Assembly (NCBI GenBank): GCA_964615335.1
Contig: CAZTMT010000016.1
Span: 1-64,000, forward strand
Source: HR10 sp964615335
GTDB lineage: Bacteria; Acidobacteriota; Blastocatellia; HR10
Direction: 5' to 3'
Length of the DNA: 64,000 nt
Positions 16,166 to 24,165 of the stretch are shown piece by piece. Within the stretch, counting starts at the first letter, position 1; each line of letters starts with the position of its first letter. Under the pieces are notes generated by a model. It did not search any database. It had not been told where the DNA came from and saw only the letters and a list, made by a program, of their open reading frames with translations. Both the position numbers and the translations under genes were made by a program.

Positions 16166-17458
16166 ATGGTTCGGACGATCGGACGGTATGGAGCGCGATA
16201 CGTGCCGGGCGCGATGAAGAGGGCTCTCCAGGCTCTCGCGTCCGGGCATGGGGTTGACGGTCCGGCCATCGGCCAGTTCGAGGAGCAGTTCGCGGCCTAT
16301 CAGGGGGTTCGCCATGCGATCGCGGCGTCCTATGGGCGCATGGCGTTTTTCTACATCCTTCGAGCCTTGGATTTGCCCCCGGGGTCGGAAGTTCTCATCC
16401 CGGCGCTCACCTTCTGGGTCATCCCCGAGATGACGCGCGTAGCCGGACTGCGTCCGGTTTTCGTGGATGTGGATCCGCGGACGTATACGCTCGATCCGCG
16501 GGATATGGTTGCCGCTCTCACCGAACGAACGCGCGCGGTAGTTCCCACGCATCTCTACGGCCAACCGTGCGACATGGAGCCCATCCTTCGCGTGGCCCAG
16601 AGGTACGATCTCCTTGTCATCGAGGATTGCGCTCATGCTCTGGGCGCGACCTATCGCGGTCGAAAGGTGGGCACATTTGGGCATGCGGCCTTCTTCAGTT
16701 TTCAGCTTCTGAAAGGCTTGAACACCTATGGAGGGGGTATGGCCGTGACCTCCGATGATGCGCTCGCTCGACGGATTCGGCAGTTCGCCGAATCCGAACC
16801 CTGGCCTTCGACGCGCGAGGTCCTGACGAAGCTCGTGCTCGGATGGCTTCAGCAGGTTTTCATCAGTCCGCGAGGCTTCACCTTCACGCTCTTCCCCTTG
16901 TTCTGGATCGCCTCTTTCCTGGGCGATCGAGATGTCTCCGCCCTGCTTTGGGAGAAGATTCGCCCTCTGGACCCTCTGCCGACGTCCTATCGGCGGCGTT
17001 ATAGCAACGCGCAGGCGCTCGTTGGGCTGGAGGCCTTGCCTTTCGTGGACGCCTGGAACCAGCGGAGCCGAGACTACGCGCGCCGCCTGAGCGAGGAATT
17101 GCAGGGGATTCCTTCGCTGGCTCTCCCCCCCTCTCTGCCGGAGTGTGAACCCGTCTACTACCAGTACTGCATTCGCGTGTCCGATCCGGCGACGTTGAGT
17201 CGTCGGGCGATCCGGCGCGGCGTGGACATTGAGATGATGCATGTGGACATCTGCCCGAAGCTTCCGCTCTTCGCTTCGGAAGCGCGCTGCTGTCCGGTCG
17301 CCGAGCGCGCCGTGGAGACGCGCCAGTTGCCTGTCTATGCGACGCTGCGTCCGAGCGACGTCGCGCGCCTGGCTCGCGTGATCCGAGAGATCAGTCGGGA
17401 TCTGCCTCCTCTTCGCGAAGAACCTGCGGAGGCCATGACTCATGGAGCCGCATGTTGA
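16166..17458 (+). CDS. DegT/DnrJ/EryC1/StrS-family PLP aminotransferase
   Basis: 430 residues from ATG 16166 (GAAGGGGGGGGTATC upstream); a longer in-frame start would lie inside the previous gene. It has the family landmarks: SYGRMAFFYILRAL, PALTFWV, FVDVDPRTYTLDP, PTHLYGQPCDM, VIEDCAHALGA and the PLP lysine in FFSFQLLKGLNTYGGG. These enzymes transaminate keto-sugars, as ArnB does in Ara4N synthesis, or cyclitols. The sequence around the lysine (QLLKGLN) differs from the usual H-x-x-K-N, so the substrate may be unusual. It overlaps the DedA gene by 17 bp. Confidence 0.85.
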   Translation: MVRTIGRYGARYVPGAMKRALQALASGHGVDGPAIGQFEEQFAAYQGVRHAIAASYGRMAFFYILRALDLPPGSEVLIPALTFWVIPEMTRVAGLRPVFVDVDPRTYTLDPRDMVAALTERTRAVVPTHLYGQPCDMEPILRVAQRYDLLVIEDCAHALGATYRGRKVGTFGHAAFFSFQLLKGLNTYGGGMAVTSDDALARRIRQFAESEPWPSTREVLTKLVLGWLQQVFISPRGFTFTLFPLFWIASFLGDRDVSALLWEKIRPLDPLPTSYRRRYSNAQALVGLEALPFVDAWNQRSRDYARRLSEELQGIPSLALPPSLPECEPVYYQYCIRVSDPATLSRRAIRRGVDIEMMHVDICPKLPLFASEARCCPVAERAVETRQLPVYATLRPSDVARLARVIREISRDLPPLREEPAEAMTHGAAC

Positions 17459-18056
17459 ATCTGGAATTCGGGCCTATGGCTATTGGGGAATCTTCCTCTG
17501 GGCCATCCTCGGAGGGGAGGAGAGCGTGCTTGTGGCGACCTGGTTCGTGCAGAAAGGGTTGTTGACTCTGCCGGGAGTCCTCGTGGCGTCGGCTCTGGGA
17601 GGGGCTGTGGGAGACCAGATCTTCTTTCACCTGGCGCGCCGATACGGATATTCCCGGCTGTGTCGCTCCGCGGGAGCCTATGAGAGAGCGCGCGCCTGGA
17701 TCGCCCGTTATGGAGCGAGGATCGTTCTCGCCTCTCGGTTTCTCGCCGGATTGCGGATTGCGATCCCCCTGGCGTGCGGAGCCTTGGGGATGTCCCCCCT
17801 CACCTTCAGTTTGCTCAATCTGCTGAGCGCTTTCTGCTGGGCTTTGTTCTATACCGGCATACTGACGTGGGTTTGGTCGGTCTTTCGCGTGGAAGACATC
17901 GCCGGAGTTGGGCTCGGGGCTCTGGGGCTCCTTTTGTTGAGTCTATGGGTTCGCTCGCGCCGGCGGGATCGCGGAGGCATCCTCCATGGGGTCGAGAAGG
18001 AGGGAGCCTGTGGGAGTGAAGGGACAGGCCCGATATCTGATTGTCACAGCCGATGA
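17442..18056 (+). CDS. DedA-family membrane protein
   Basis: 204 residues with four or five hydrophobic segments and the DedA/SNARE-associated pattern: E in LGGEESVLVATWF, G-x(2)-GDQIFFHLARRYG, then RFLAGLRIAIPLACGALGM. DedA proteins are lipid flippases, including for undecaprenyl phosphate. That fits a cluster building a polyprenyl- or hopanoid-linked sugar. The start overlaps the aminotransferase by 17 bp and its tail overlaps the deacetylase start, so it sits inside a coupled operon. Confidence 0.85.
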   Translation: MEPHVESGIRAYGYWGIFLWAILGGEESVLVATWFVQKGLLTLPGVLVASALGGAVGDQIFFHLARRYGYSRLCRSAGAYERARAWIARYGARIVLASRFLAGLRIAIPLACGALGMSPLTFSLLNLLSAFCWALFYTGILTWVWSVFRVEDIAGVGLGALGLLLLSLWVRSRRRDRGGILHGVEKEGACGSEGTGPISDCHSR

Positions 18057-18891
18057 CTTCGGCCTCACGCCGGGGATCACGCGCGCCGTCCTTCACGCTC
18101 ACGAGCAGGGGATTGTCACCAGCGCCAGTCTCATGAGTGTTGGCGCAGCCTGTGATGAGGCGCTCGCGCGAGCGCGAGACTTCCCCCGGCTGGGACTCGG
18201 CGTGCACCTGACGTGGGTGGACGAGCGTCCCCTCTGCCCTCCGAGCGAGATCCCCACGCTGGTGGATGAGCGGGGACGGCTCTTTTCGCTCCCACAGTTC
18301 CTGGCCCGCCTTCAGAGGGGGCGCATTCGCCTGTCGGACATCGTGCGAGAGACGCGAGCCCAGTTGGAGCGCGTCTTCGCCGCCGGGATCCGACCGACGC
18401 ATGTGGATAGTCACAAGCATTTGCATCTCTATCCCCCTCTTCTGGACATGCTCCTTCGCCTCCTCCCGGAGTATGGGATTCGAGCTTTGCGCCTCCCCCT
18501 GGAACCGCTGCCCTCACCTTTCTCGCGTCTTTTTTGGCACGCCCTCCCTCGTGCTTTGCCTGTCTGGATTCTGGCTCGGCGGGGGCGACCGAAGCTCGCT
18601 GCCGCGGGGATGCGTCATGCCAACGCCTTCTTCGGCCTTTTCCACACAGGACGACTCACCGAGTCTGCCCTGATGAAGATCGTGAGCCGCTTGCCGGAGG
18701 GGGTGAGCGAGCTTCTCTGTCATCCCGGCTTCCTGGACACGGAGATACAGGCGGTGCGGACGCGGCTTCGCTCCTCTCGGGAGGAAGAGTTTCGCGCTCT
18801 CACCAGTCCGGCCGTCAAGGAAGCGATCCGTCGGAGGGGAATTCGCTTGGTGAACTATGAGGGGTTGTTCTCCCCATTCGCCTGGCAGTGA
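18010..18891 (+). CDS. ChbG/HpnK-family carbohydrate deacetylase
   Basis: 293 residues from GTG 18010, chosen because AAGGAGGGAG is 4-5 nt upstream (ATG 17986 is the alternative). Motifs of the YdjC/ChbG/HpnK metal-dependent deacetylases are present: VTADDFGL near the N-terminus, VHLTWVDE, THVDSHKHLHLYP and LLCHPG. HpnK deacetylates the GlcNAc added to bacteriohopanetetrol, and ChbG acts on chitobiose. In this operon it probably deacetylates a lipid-linked amino sugar, the role ArnD plays in Ara4N pathways. The 3' end overlaps the glycosyltransferase by 35 bp. Confidence 0.85.
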   Translation: MGVKGQARYLIVTADDFGLTPGITRAVLHAHEQGIVTSASLMSVGAACDEALARARDFPRLGLGVHLTWVDERPLCPPSEIPTLVDERGRLFSLPQFLARLQRGRIRLSDIVRETRAQLERVFAAGIRPTHVDSHKHLHLYPPLLDMLLRLLPEYGIRALRLPLEPLPSPFSRLFWHALPRALPVWILARRGRPKLAAAGMRHANAFFGLFHTGRLTESALMKIVSRLPEGVSELLCHPGFLDTEIQAVRTRLRSSREEEFRALTSPAVKEAIRRRGIRLVNYEGLFSPFAWQ

Positions 18892-20029
18892 CGTTTCGGA
18901 AGAGCCGATCCGTTATTCCGTTGTGATCCCCCTGCGTGACGAAGAGGGGAATGTGGAACCCTTGTGGCGAGAGCTGACGGAAGTCATGAGTGAGCTGGGG
19001 GAGCCTTACGAGCTGATCTTCGTCGACGACGGGAGCACGGATGGGACATTCCAGAAGCTCAGTGGTCTTTATGAGCGGGATGCGCGGGTTCATGTAATCC
19101 GCCTGTGCACCCATTTCGGGCAGACGGCTGCCTTAGCGGCCGGATTCGATTTCGCTCAAGGGGAGATTGTGATTACCATGGACGGAGACCTGCAGTACGA
19201 TCCGCGCGATATCCCCCGACTGGTGCAGAAGCTGGCCCAAGGGTATGATCTGGTGAGCGGGTGGCGGAGGAGACGCTCCGATGCCTTCTGGACGCGCCGT
19301 CTGCCCTCGCGGGTCGCGAATTGGCTCATCGCGCGCCTCTCGGGAGTTCCGCTTCGGGACTTCGGTTCGACGTTCAAAGCGTATCGGCGGGAAGCGCTCG
19401 CCTCGATTCGACTCTATGGGGATCAGCACCGATTCATCCCGGCCTTGATCAGCCAGTGGTGGGACCGCCTCGCGGAGATCCCTGTGCGCGTGCGTCCTCG
19501 ACGCTGGGGCCGTTCTAAGTACGGACTCTCGCGCACGCTGCGCGTTCTCTTCGATCTGGTGACGATGACCTTTCTCCTGCGTCATCTGGCGCGTCCTCTG
19601 CACTTCTTCGGGAAGTGGGGGGCCGTGGCTTTCGCCCTGGGCCTTGGCCTGGAAGGGTATCTTCTTGAAGAGGAGATCCTCGGGCATGCGCCGCTCCTGC
19701 GGGAGCATGGCCTGCTACTCCTGCTCGGTCTTCTTCTTCTCATCACGGGGATGCAGTTGATCTCGCTCGGGCTGATCGGAGAAGTCCTCTCGCGAACCTA
19801 TTATGAGTCGCAGCGCAAGCCGATCTATGCGATTCGGGAGATTCACAGCCGAAGGCGCGGTGCGTCTCCGAAGCGGGCTGAGCGGGGACATCTTTCGGAG
19901 CGGCGCGCCCGCAGAGTTAGGTCTCCGCATTCGTTCGGTCCAGCACGATCCCAAAGCGCTCCGCCATGCGATAGAGAGTCCGCCGATCGATGCCCAGGAT
20001 CTCCGCCGCCCGACTCCTGTTCCCTTTGA
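18857..20029 (+). CDS. ArnC/DPM1-like GT2 glycosyltransferase
   Basis: 390 residues. The GT2 catalytic domain (about 19-250) has FVDDGSTDGT and the DxD-containing ITMDGDLQYDP. Two C-terminal membrane helices follow (about 252-330), as in polyprenyl-phosphate sugar transferases such as ArnC. After about residue 345 the tail is Arg/Ser/Pro-rich, and its last 113 bp lie antisense to the 3' end of the NtrC-type regulator. The tail is therefore probably overprinted and may be non-essential. Likely role: load a sugar onto undecaprenyl phosphate or another lipid carrier. Confidence 0.85.
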   Translation: MRGCSPHSPGSDVSEEPIRYSVVIPLRDEEGNVEPLWRELTEVMSELGEPYELIFVDDGSTDGTFQKLSGLYERDARVHVIRLCTHFGQTAALAAGFDFAQGEIVITMDGDLQYDPRDIPRLVQKLAQGYDLVSGWRRRRSDAFWTRRLPSRVANWLIARLSGVPLRDFGSTFKAYRREALASIRLYGDQHRFIPALISQWWDRLAEIPVRVRPRRWGRSKYGLSRTLRVLFDLVTMTFLLRHLARPLHFFGKWGAVAFALGLGLEGYLLEEEILGHAPLLREHGLLLLLGLLLLITGMQLISLGLIGEVLSRTYYESQRKPIYAIREIHSRRRGASPKRAERGHLSERRARRVRSPHSFGPARSQSAPPCDRESADRCPGSPPPDSCSL

Positions 20030-21311
20030 CACAGTCCAGGACGTAGAGCAGGTAGCGGCGCTCCAGCTCATCCAGAGAGGGGAGATCGTGAAAGAGCGTC
20101 GCCTCCAGCGTCGTGGCCGCTCGCGTGCGTCGGAGGTGCGGGAGGGAGGACCGAATCTTCTCCGGAAGGTCTTCCGGAGCGATCACTCCGCCGCGGGCGT
20201 GGATGGCGGCGTACTCGATGCTATTCTCCAACTCGCGCACGTTGCCGGGCCAAGGATAGGCCATGAGCACATCCAGCGCCGCCGGAGAGAAGGCTAAAGC
20301 CCGCCCGGTCCGCTCCTGCGCGCGCCGAAGGAAATACGCCGCCAGAAGCGGGATGTCTTCCCGGCGTTCCCGCAGAGGGGGGACGCGCAACGTCACCACG
20401 CTCAGCCGATAGTAGAGATCCTCGCGGAAGCGCCCGGCCTTCACTTCTTGCTCCAGATCTCGATTCGTCGCGGCGATCACGCGCACATCAACGGAGCGGG
20501 AGCGCGTCTCGCCCACGCGCTTGATTTCACCTTCTTGCAGGACGCGAAGCAGTTTCACTTGCAGAGCTGGCGTCGTCTCGCTGATCTCATCCAGAAAGAT
20601 CGTCCCCCCATGGGCTTCCTCGAAGAGCCCCTTTTTATCCGCGACGGCTCCGGTGAAACTCCCCCGGACATGTCCGAAGAGTTCCGCCTCCAGCAAGGTC
20701 TCGGTCAGGGCGCCGCAGTTGATGGCGACGAAAGGATTTTGGGCCCGTCGGCTGTGCGCGTGCAGGGCGCGGGCGATCAGTTCTTTTCCCGTCCCGGATT
20801 CGCCCAGGATGAGCACCGTCGAGGAGGTCGGAGCGACGCGCGCGATCTCCTTATATAGCTCGATCATCTGGGGAGTGCGTCCGATGAGGCCCGAAGCTTC
20901 GTAGAGACGGAGCACACCGTCCAGGCTCTCATCCTCTCGGGCCGATTCCTGTGCGTGCAGGGCACGGCGTACGGTGGCGATGACCTCCTCGATCCGAAAG
21001 GGCTTGGAGATGAAATCGAACGCCCCCTCCCGCAAGGCCTCGACGGCGGCCTCCAGAGTTCCGAACCCCGTGATCAGGATGACCTCTGTGCGGGGCGATC
21101 GGCGCTTGAAGGCTTTGAGCACGTCCAGACCCGTGCGCGATTCCTTCAGGTTCAGATCAGCAATGACGCAGTCGAAGACGTCGCGCTCCAGATGCTCCAG
21201 GGCTCCTTGGGCGGAGAGGGCGACTTCCACCGACCACTTCTCAGCCGAGAGGATCTCGCGCAGGAATCCGCATGTCTCCGGATCATCGTCCACGACGAGG
21301 ATTCTCCTCAT
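19917..21311 (-). CDS. NtrC-family sigma-54-dependent response regulator
   Basis: 464 residues from ATG 21311 (GGAGGAACGAGC upstream), sharing ATGA with the kinase stop. Receiver domain with acidic D8-D10, phospho-acceptor D52 and K103. The AAA+ domain has Walker A GESGTGKE (170-177) and Walker B GGTIFLDEI (235-243). The sigma-54 contact loop is GSFTGA (217-222), a one-residue variant of GAFTGA that should still function. A Fis-type helix-turn-helix (about 430-456, NRSRAAEILGIDRRTLYRM) ends the protein. It should activate -24/-12 promoters; the two clear ones in this window are at 12293 and 12857, so it is a candidate activator, unproven. Confidence 0.94.
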   Translation of the reverse strand: MRRILVVDDDPETCGFLREILSAEKWSVEVALSAQGALEHLERDVFDCVIADLNLKESRTGLDVLKAFKRRSPRTEVILITGFGTLEAAVEALREGAFDFISKPFRIEEVIATVRRALHAQESAREDESLDGVLRLYEASGLIGRTPQMIELYKEIARVAPTSSTVLILGESGTGKELIARALHAHSRRAQNPFVAINCGALTETLLEAELFGHVRGSFTGAVADKKGLFEEAHGGTIFLDEISETTPALQVKLLRVLQEGEIKRVGETRSRSVDVRVIAATNRDLEQEVKAGRFREDLYYRLSVVTLRVPPLRERREDIPLLAAYFLRRAQERTGRALAFSPAALDVLMAYPWPGNVRELENSIEYAAIHARGGVIAPEDLPEKIRSSLPHLRRTRAATTLEATLFHDLPSLDELERRYLLYVLDCVKGNRSRAAEILGIDRRTLYRMAERFGIVLDRTNAET

Positions 21312-22909
21312 GCTCGTTCCTCCGAAGCGGAGTGCGGCGCGGCCGGAAACGTGAGGCGAACGGTCGTCCCCCGTCCCGGCTCGCTCCGCACAGTGATCTC
21401 GCCCCCGTGTTCTTTGATGATCTGCCTCACAATGGCGAGGCCCAGTCCGCTTCCGGCCCCGTCGGGCTTGGTCGTGAAGAACGGCTCGAAGATGCACCCG
21501 AGGACGTCGGCGCTCATCCCGACGCCGGTATCTTCGCATTCGAGGATGACAGTGCCGCTTTCTCCGGCGAACGCGCGCAGAGTGAGGCGCCCACCTTCCG
21601 GCATCGCATCCAGGCTATTATCAATGAGGTTAATGAGCACCTGCTGGAGCTGTTCGGGCGATCCGAGGATCTCGGGGAGATCGGGGGCCAGCTCCATGAG
21701 AAGTTCGATCTGTCGATCCTTCAGAGTCGGAGCGACGATCTCAGCGACGTGCTCAAGCAGAAGCCCCACGCGGAGCGGGACTCGCTCCGGCCGCGGTCGG
21801 CGCGTGGAATCGAGCACGTGGCGCACGATGCGCTCGATGCGTTCGATTTGTCCCAGAATGATATCCAGGCGGCGCGTCCACTCCTCATCCGACACGCGCG
21901 CGCGCAGCAACTGAATGTGTCCGGAGATGAGATTGAGAGGGGTGCCGATCTCATGCGCGAATTGAGCCGCAAGCTGGCCGGCTGCCGCCCACCGCTCCAT
22001 CTGCAGGAGCTGACGTTGCAGCGCGAAGAGTTGCCGATTGGCCTGCTGGAGCTGCCGATTCCGCTCACTCAGTTCCGCCGTCGCCTCGCGCACGAGGACT
22101 TCCAGACGTCCCTGCTCGGCTTCCAAAGCTTCGGTCATCTCCCGAATGCGGGAGAGCAACGCGTTCAACCCCACGCTCAGTGCCCCCATCTCGTCGGGAG
22201 AGTTCACAGAAGCCCGAACGTGCAGCTCGCCCTGTTCGGCGCGGCGCATGACACTGAGAAGCTCCGCGATGGGACGATAGATCCATCGGCGGAAGAGCAG
22301 ATGCAGAGCGGCCGTGATCCCCCCGACGGCGATCAGGAGAGCGAAACCGGTGAGCCGATTCAAGCGGTCCAGAAGGGATCTGTAATAGGCCATCTCCGCG
22401 CGCACGAGGACGAAACCGATGAGTCGCCCTTCGTTCTCAATGGGGGCTCCGGCGGAGATGCGATAGCTTCTCCCTTTTGCCTCCTCGATGCGAGAGGCGA
22501 CCCGCCCCTGTTGCGCTTCGCTCAACAGATCAAGCGGAAGAAGCGGCGGCGGGGAATGGCCGGCGACCCCGACCGGAACCGCCACGACTTCGCGGACACC
22601 TGACGACGTCACCCCGTAGATGCGAATTTCCGCGATCTCGGCGTGCGCGCGTTGATAGTAGAAGGCGTCGTTTCGCAAAAGGGCGAGATTGTTCGCCACC
22701 TGCTCGGAGGAGAGATGTTGCGCCAGTTGGGCGGCCAAGAGTTCCGCTCGCCGCCTGTTCTCCTCCACAATGAGTGTTCGCGTCGCCGAGAGGTAGATCC
22801 AAAAGAGCACGCCGAAGATCAGAAGGACCAGCGCCAGGAGGGAGAGCGTGACCTTCGCGTGAAGAGTGAGAGGGCGCCTCCGTCTCTTGGATGCCTCCTC
22901 CATACGCAT
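21308..22909 (-). CDS. Membrane sensor histidine kinase, partner of the NtrC-type regulator
   Basis: 533 residues from ATG 22909 (ATG 22903 is also possible). Membrane helix 1 (about 19-40), a periplasmic sensor of about 130 residues, helix 2 (about 180-203), HAMP, a coiled coil (ATAELSERNRQLQQANRQLFAL), a HisKA domain with phospho-acceptor in FAHEIGTPLNL and a HATPase domain with NLIDNSLDAMPEGG, DTGVGM and GSGLGLAIV. No Shine-Dalgarno is visible; TAAAAT just upstream suggests a near-leaderless transcript. It should phosphorylate the regulator in response to a periplasmic signal. The upstream neighbour on this strand (23032) ends 120 bp away. Confidence 0.93.
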   Translation of the reverse strand: MRMEEASKRRRRPLTLHAKVTLSLLALVLLIFGVLFWIYLSATRTLIVEENRRRAELLAAQLAQHLSSEQVANNLALLRNDAFYYQRAHAEIAEIRIYGVTSSGVREVVAVPVGVAGHSPPPLLPLDLLSEAQQGRVASRIEEAKGRSYRISAGAPIENEGRLIGFVLVRAEMAYYRSLLDRLNRLTGFALLIAVGGITAALHLLFRRWIYRPIAELLSVMRRAEQGELHVRASVNSPDEMGALSVGLNALLSRIREMTEALEAEQGRLEVLVREATAELSERNRQLQQANRQLFALQRQLLQMERWAAAGQLAAQFAHEIGTPLNLISGHIQLLRARVSDEEWTRRLDIILGQIERIERIVRHVLDSTRRPRPERVPLRVGLLLEHVAEIVAPTLKDRQIELLMELAPDLPEILGSPEQLQQVLINLIDNSLDAMPEGGRLTLRAFAGESGTVILECEDTGVGMSADVLGCIFEPFFTTKPDGAGSGLGLAIVRQIIKEHGGEITVRSEPGRGTTVRLTFPAAPHSASEERA

Positions 22910-23031
22910 ACGGAATTTTAGCAGAAGCGCCTCGCGAAGGGCAGAGTCTGGCGCGGCGTGCATCCGTCCGAGTCGCTTCAGGGCGCAAAGAGGGAGCCGT
23001 CCGTGCGGGGTCAAAGAGCAACTCTCTGCAG

Positions 23032-24156
23032 CTAGGCCCGGGCCGCCGCAATGACCTGACGGAGCATCCACACGATAAGGCCGAATCCCACGCCGAGGAA
23101 GAGGAGGAAAAGAAGAAGTGGGCTCCACTGGAGATGGACCGGTTCTGCCGTCACGTCCAGGAATCGGCTGAGTTCGAAGTTCTGCACGACCTGACGGCTG
23201 ATGGCGTTCAGCACCAGAGCGAGGACGTGAGTCAGGACGGTCGCTGCGACGCGCCCGCGTGTCGTCCCATAGCGCCATTGCCCCAGAATCAGGAGCCAGG
23301 GCGCGCCCGGGCTGAGGGCCGTCAGCGCGGTCACCAGGCCAAGCGAGCCCGCGAACATTTTCTCCCGCAGGTCTTCCGGCCATGTCCCGAAAACGTACCA
23401 GGAGCCCGTGAGCGCGAATCCCACAATCCCGCTGGTGGAAACCCACAGGGCCATCCTCCGAGCCGCCGCGCGATATTCCGGTCGTTCGGAACGCGCGAAC
23501 CATTCGGCATCCACGAGAATGAAGACGGCTGTCGTCCCCAGCGCCAGCGCGAACATCATGAGCCAGCGGGGCCAAAACGTCGGATCCTGCGTGTTCAGCG
23601 CCGTTCCCAGCGAGGCTCCGCCGACGCTCTGATCCAGCCATAATCGGGGCCACGCCGACACGTTCGTCATCAGACTGAAGGCATTGGAGAAGAAGAAGCC
23701 GATCAGCAGAAACAGCACGGCCGTCGCCCATCCGATGGCCTGACGCCAGCGCGAGATCCTCGGGGCGTTCGAGCGCAGTCCGGCGACATAGAGGTACACA
23801 CCGTAATAGGCGAACGTGAGCATGAGGATGATGCTCACCCACGGCCAGGCCATCAGGATCGTCGCCGGGTAGAAGGCCTTGTCGTACACGACCTGCGTGA
23901 AAAGCAGAGGGACAATGCCGAAGTTAATCCCGAGCGCGATCACAATCGGCATCGAGCGCATCAGTCGGCATGAGAGCCGCTGGGCGTGTTCTCCCCCACG
24001 CCACTGCAGCAGCATGGCCAGAGGAATGCCCGCATACCAGATGTGCATGGGGATCATATGCAAGATGAAGCCGAGGACTTTGAGCACAAGGAGGAACTCG
24101 TACGGAGCGGGATAGCCCAGAGGGCTCGACGGTCCGATCAAGCTCGTCGGGTCCAT
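23032..24156 (-). CDS. Cytochrome bd-superfamily membrane subunit
   Basis: 374 residues, about 8 membrane helices, with His residues in the first helix (LGFILHMIPMHIWYAGIP) that could ligate heme and an overall CydA-like helix pattern. It starts 9 bp after the stop of the cytochrome c-fused gene, so the two form one complex. By pairing and by the absence of a clear quinol-loop signature it resembles the second subunit of the non-quinol OR-C group of the bd superfamily; that assignment is inferred from architecture. It should take part in O2 or another terminal-acceptor reduction at the inner membrane. Confidence 0.7.
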   Translation of the reverse strand: MDPTSLIGPSSPLGYPAPYEFLLVLKVLGFILHMIPMHIWYAGIPLAMLLQWRGGEHAQRLSCRLMRSMPIVIALGINFGIVPLLFTQVVYDKAFYPATILMAWPWVSIILMLTFAYYGVYLYVAGLRSNAPRISRWRQAIGWATAVLFLLIGFFFSNAFSLMTNVSAWPRLWLDQSVGGASLGTALNTQDPTFWPRWLMMFALALGTTAVFILVDAEWFARSERPEYRAAARRMALWVSTSGIVGFALTGSWYVFGTWPEDLREKMFAGSLGLVTALTALSPGAPWLLILGQWRYGTTRGRVAATVLTHVLALVLNAISRQVVQNFELSRFLDVTAEPVHLQWSPLLLFLLFLGVGFGLIVWMLRQVIAAARA

Positions 24157-24165
24157 AGACGCCTC

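Noticed and set aside
21308..23842. Kinase start upstream at 23842
   Set aside because: The first 311 codons are antisense to the oxidase subunit and have no domain; sensor architecture begins at 22909.
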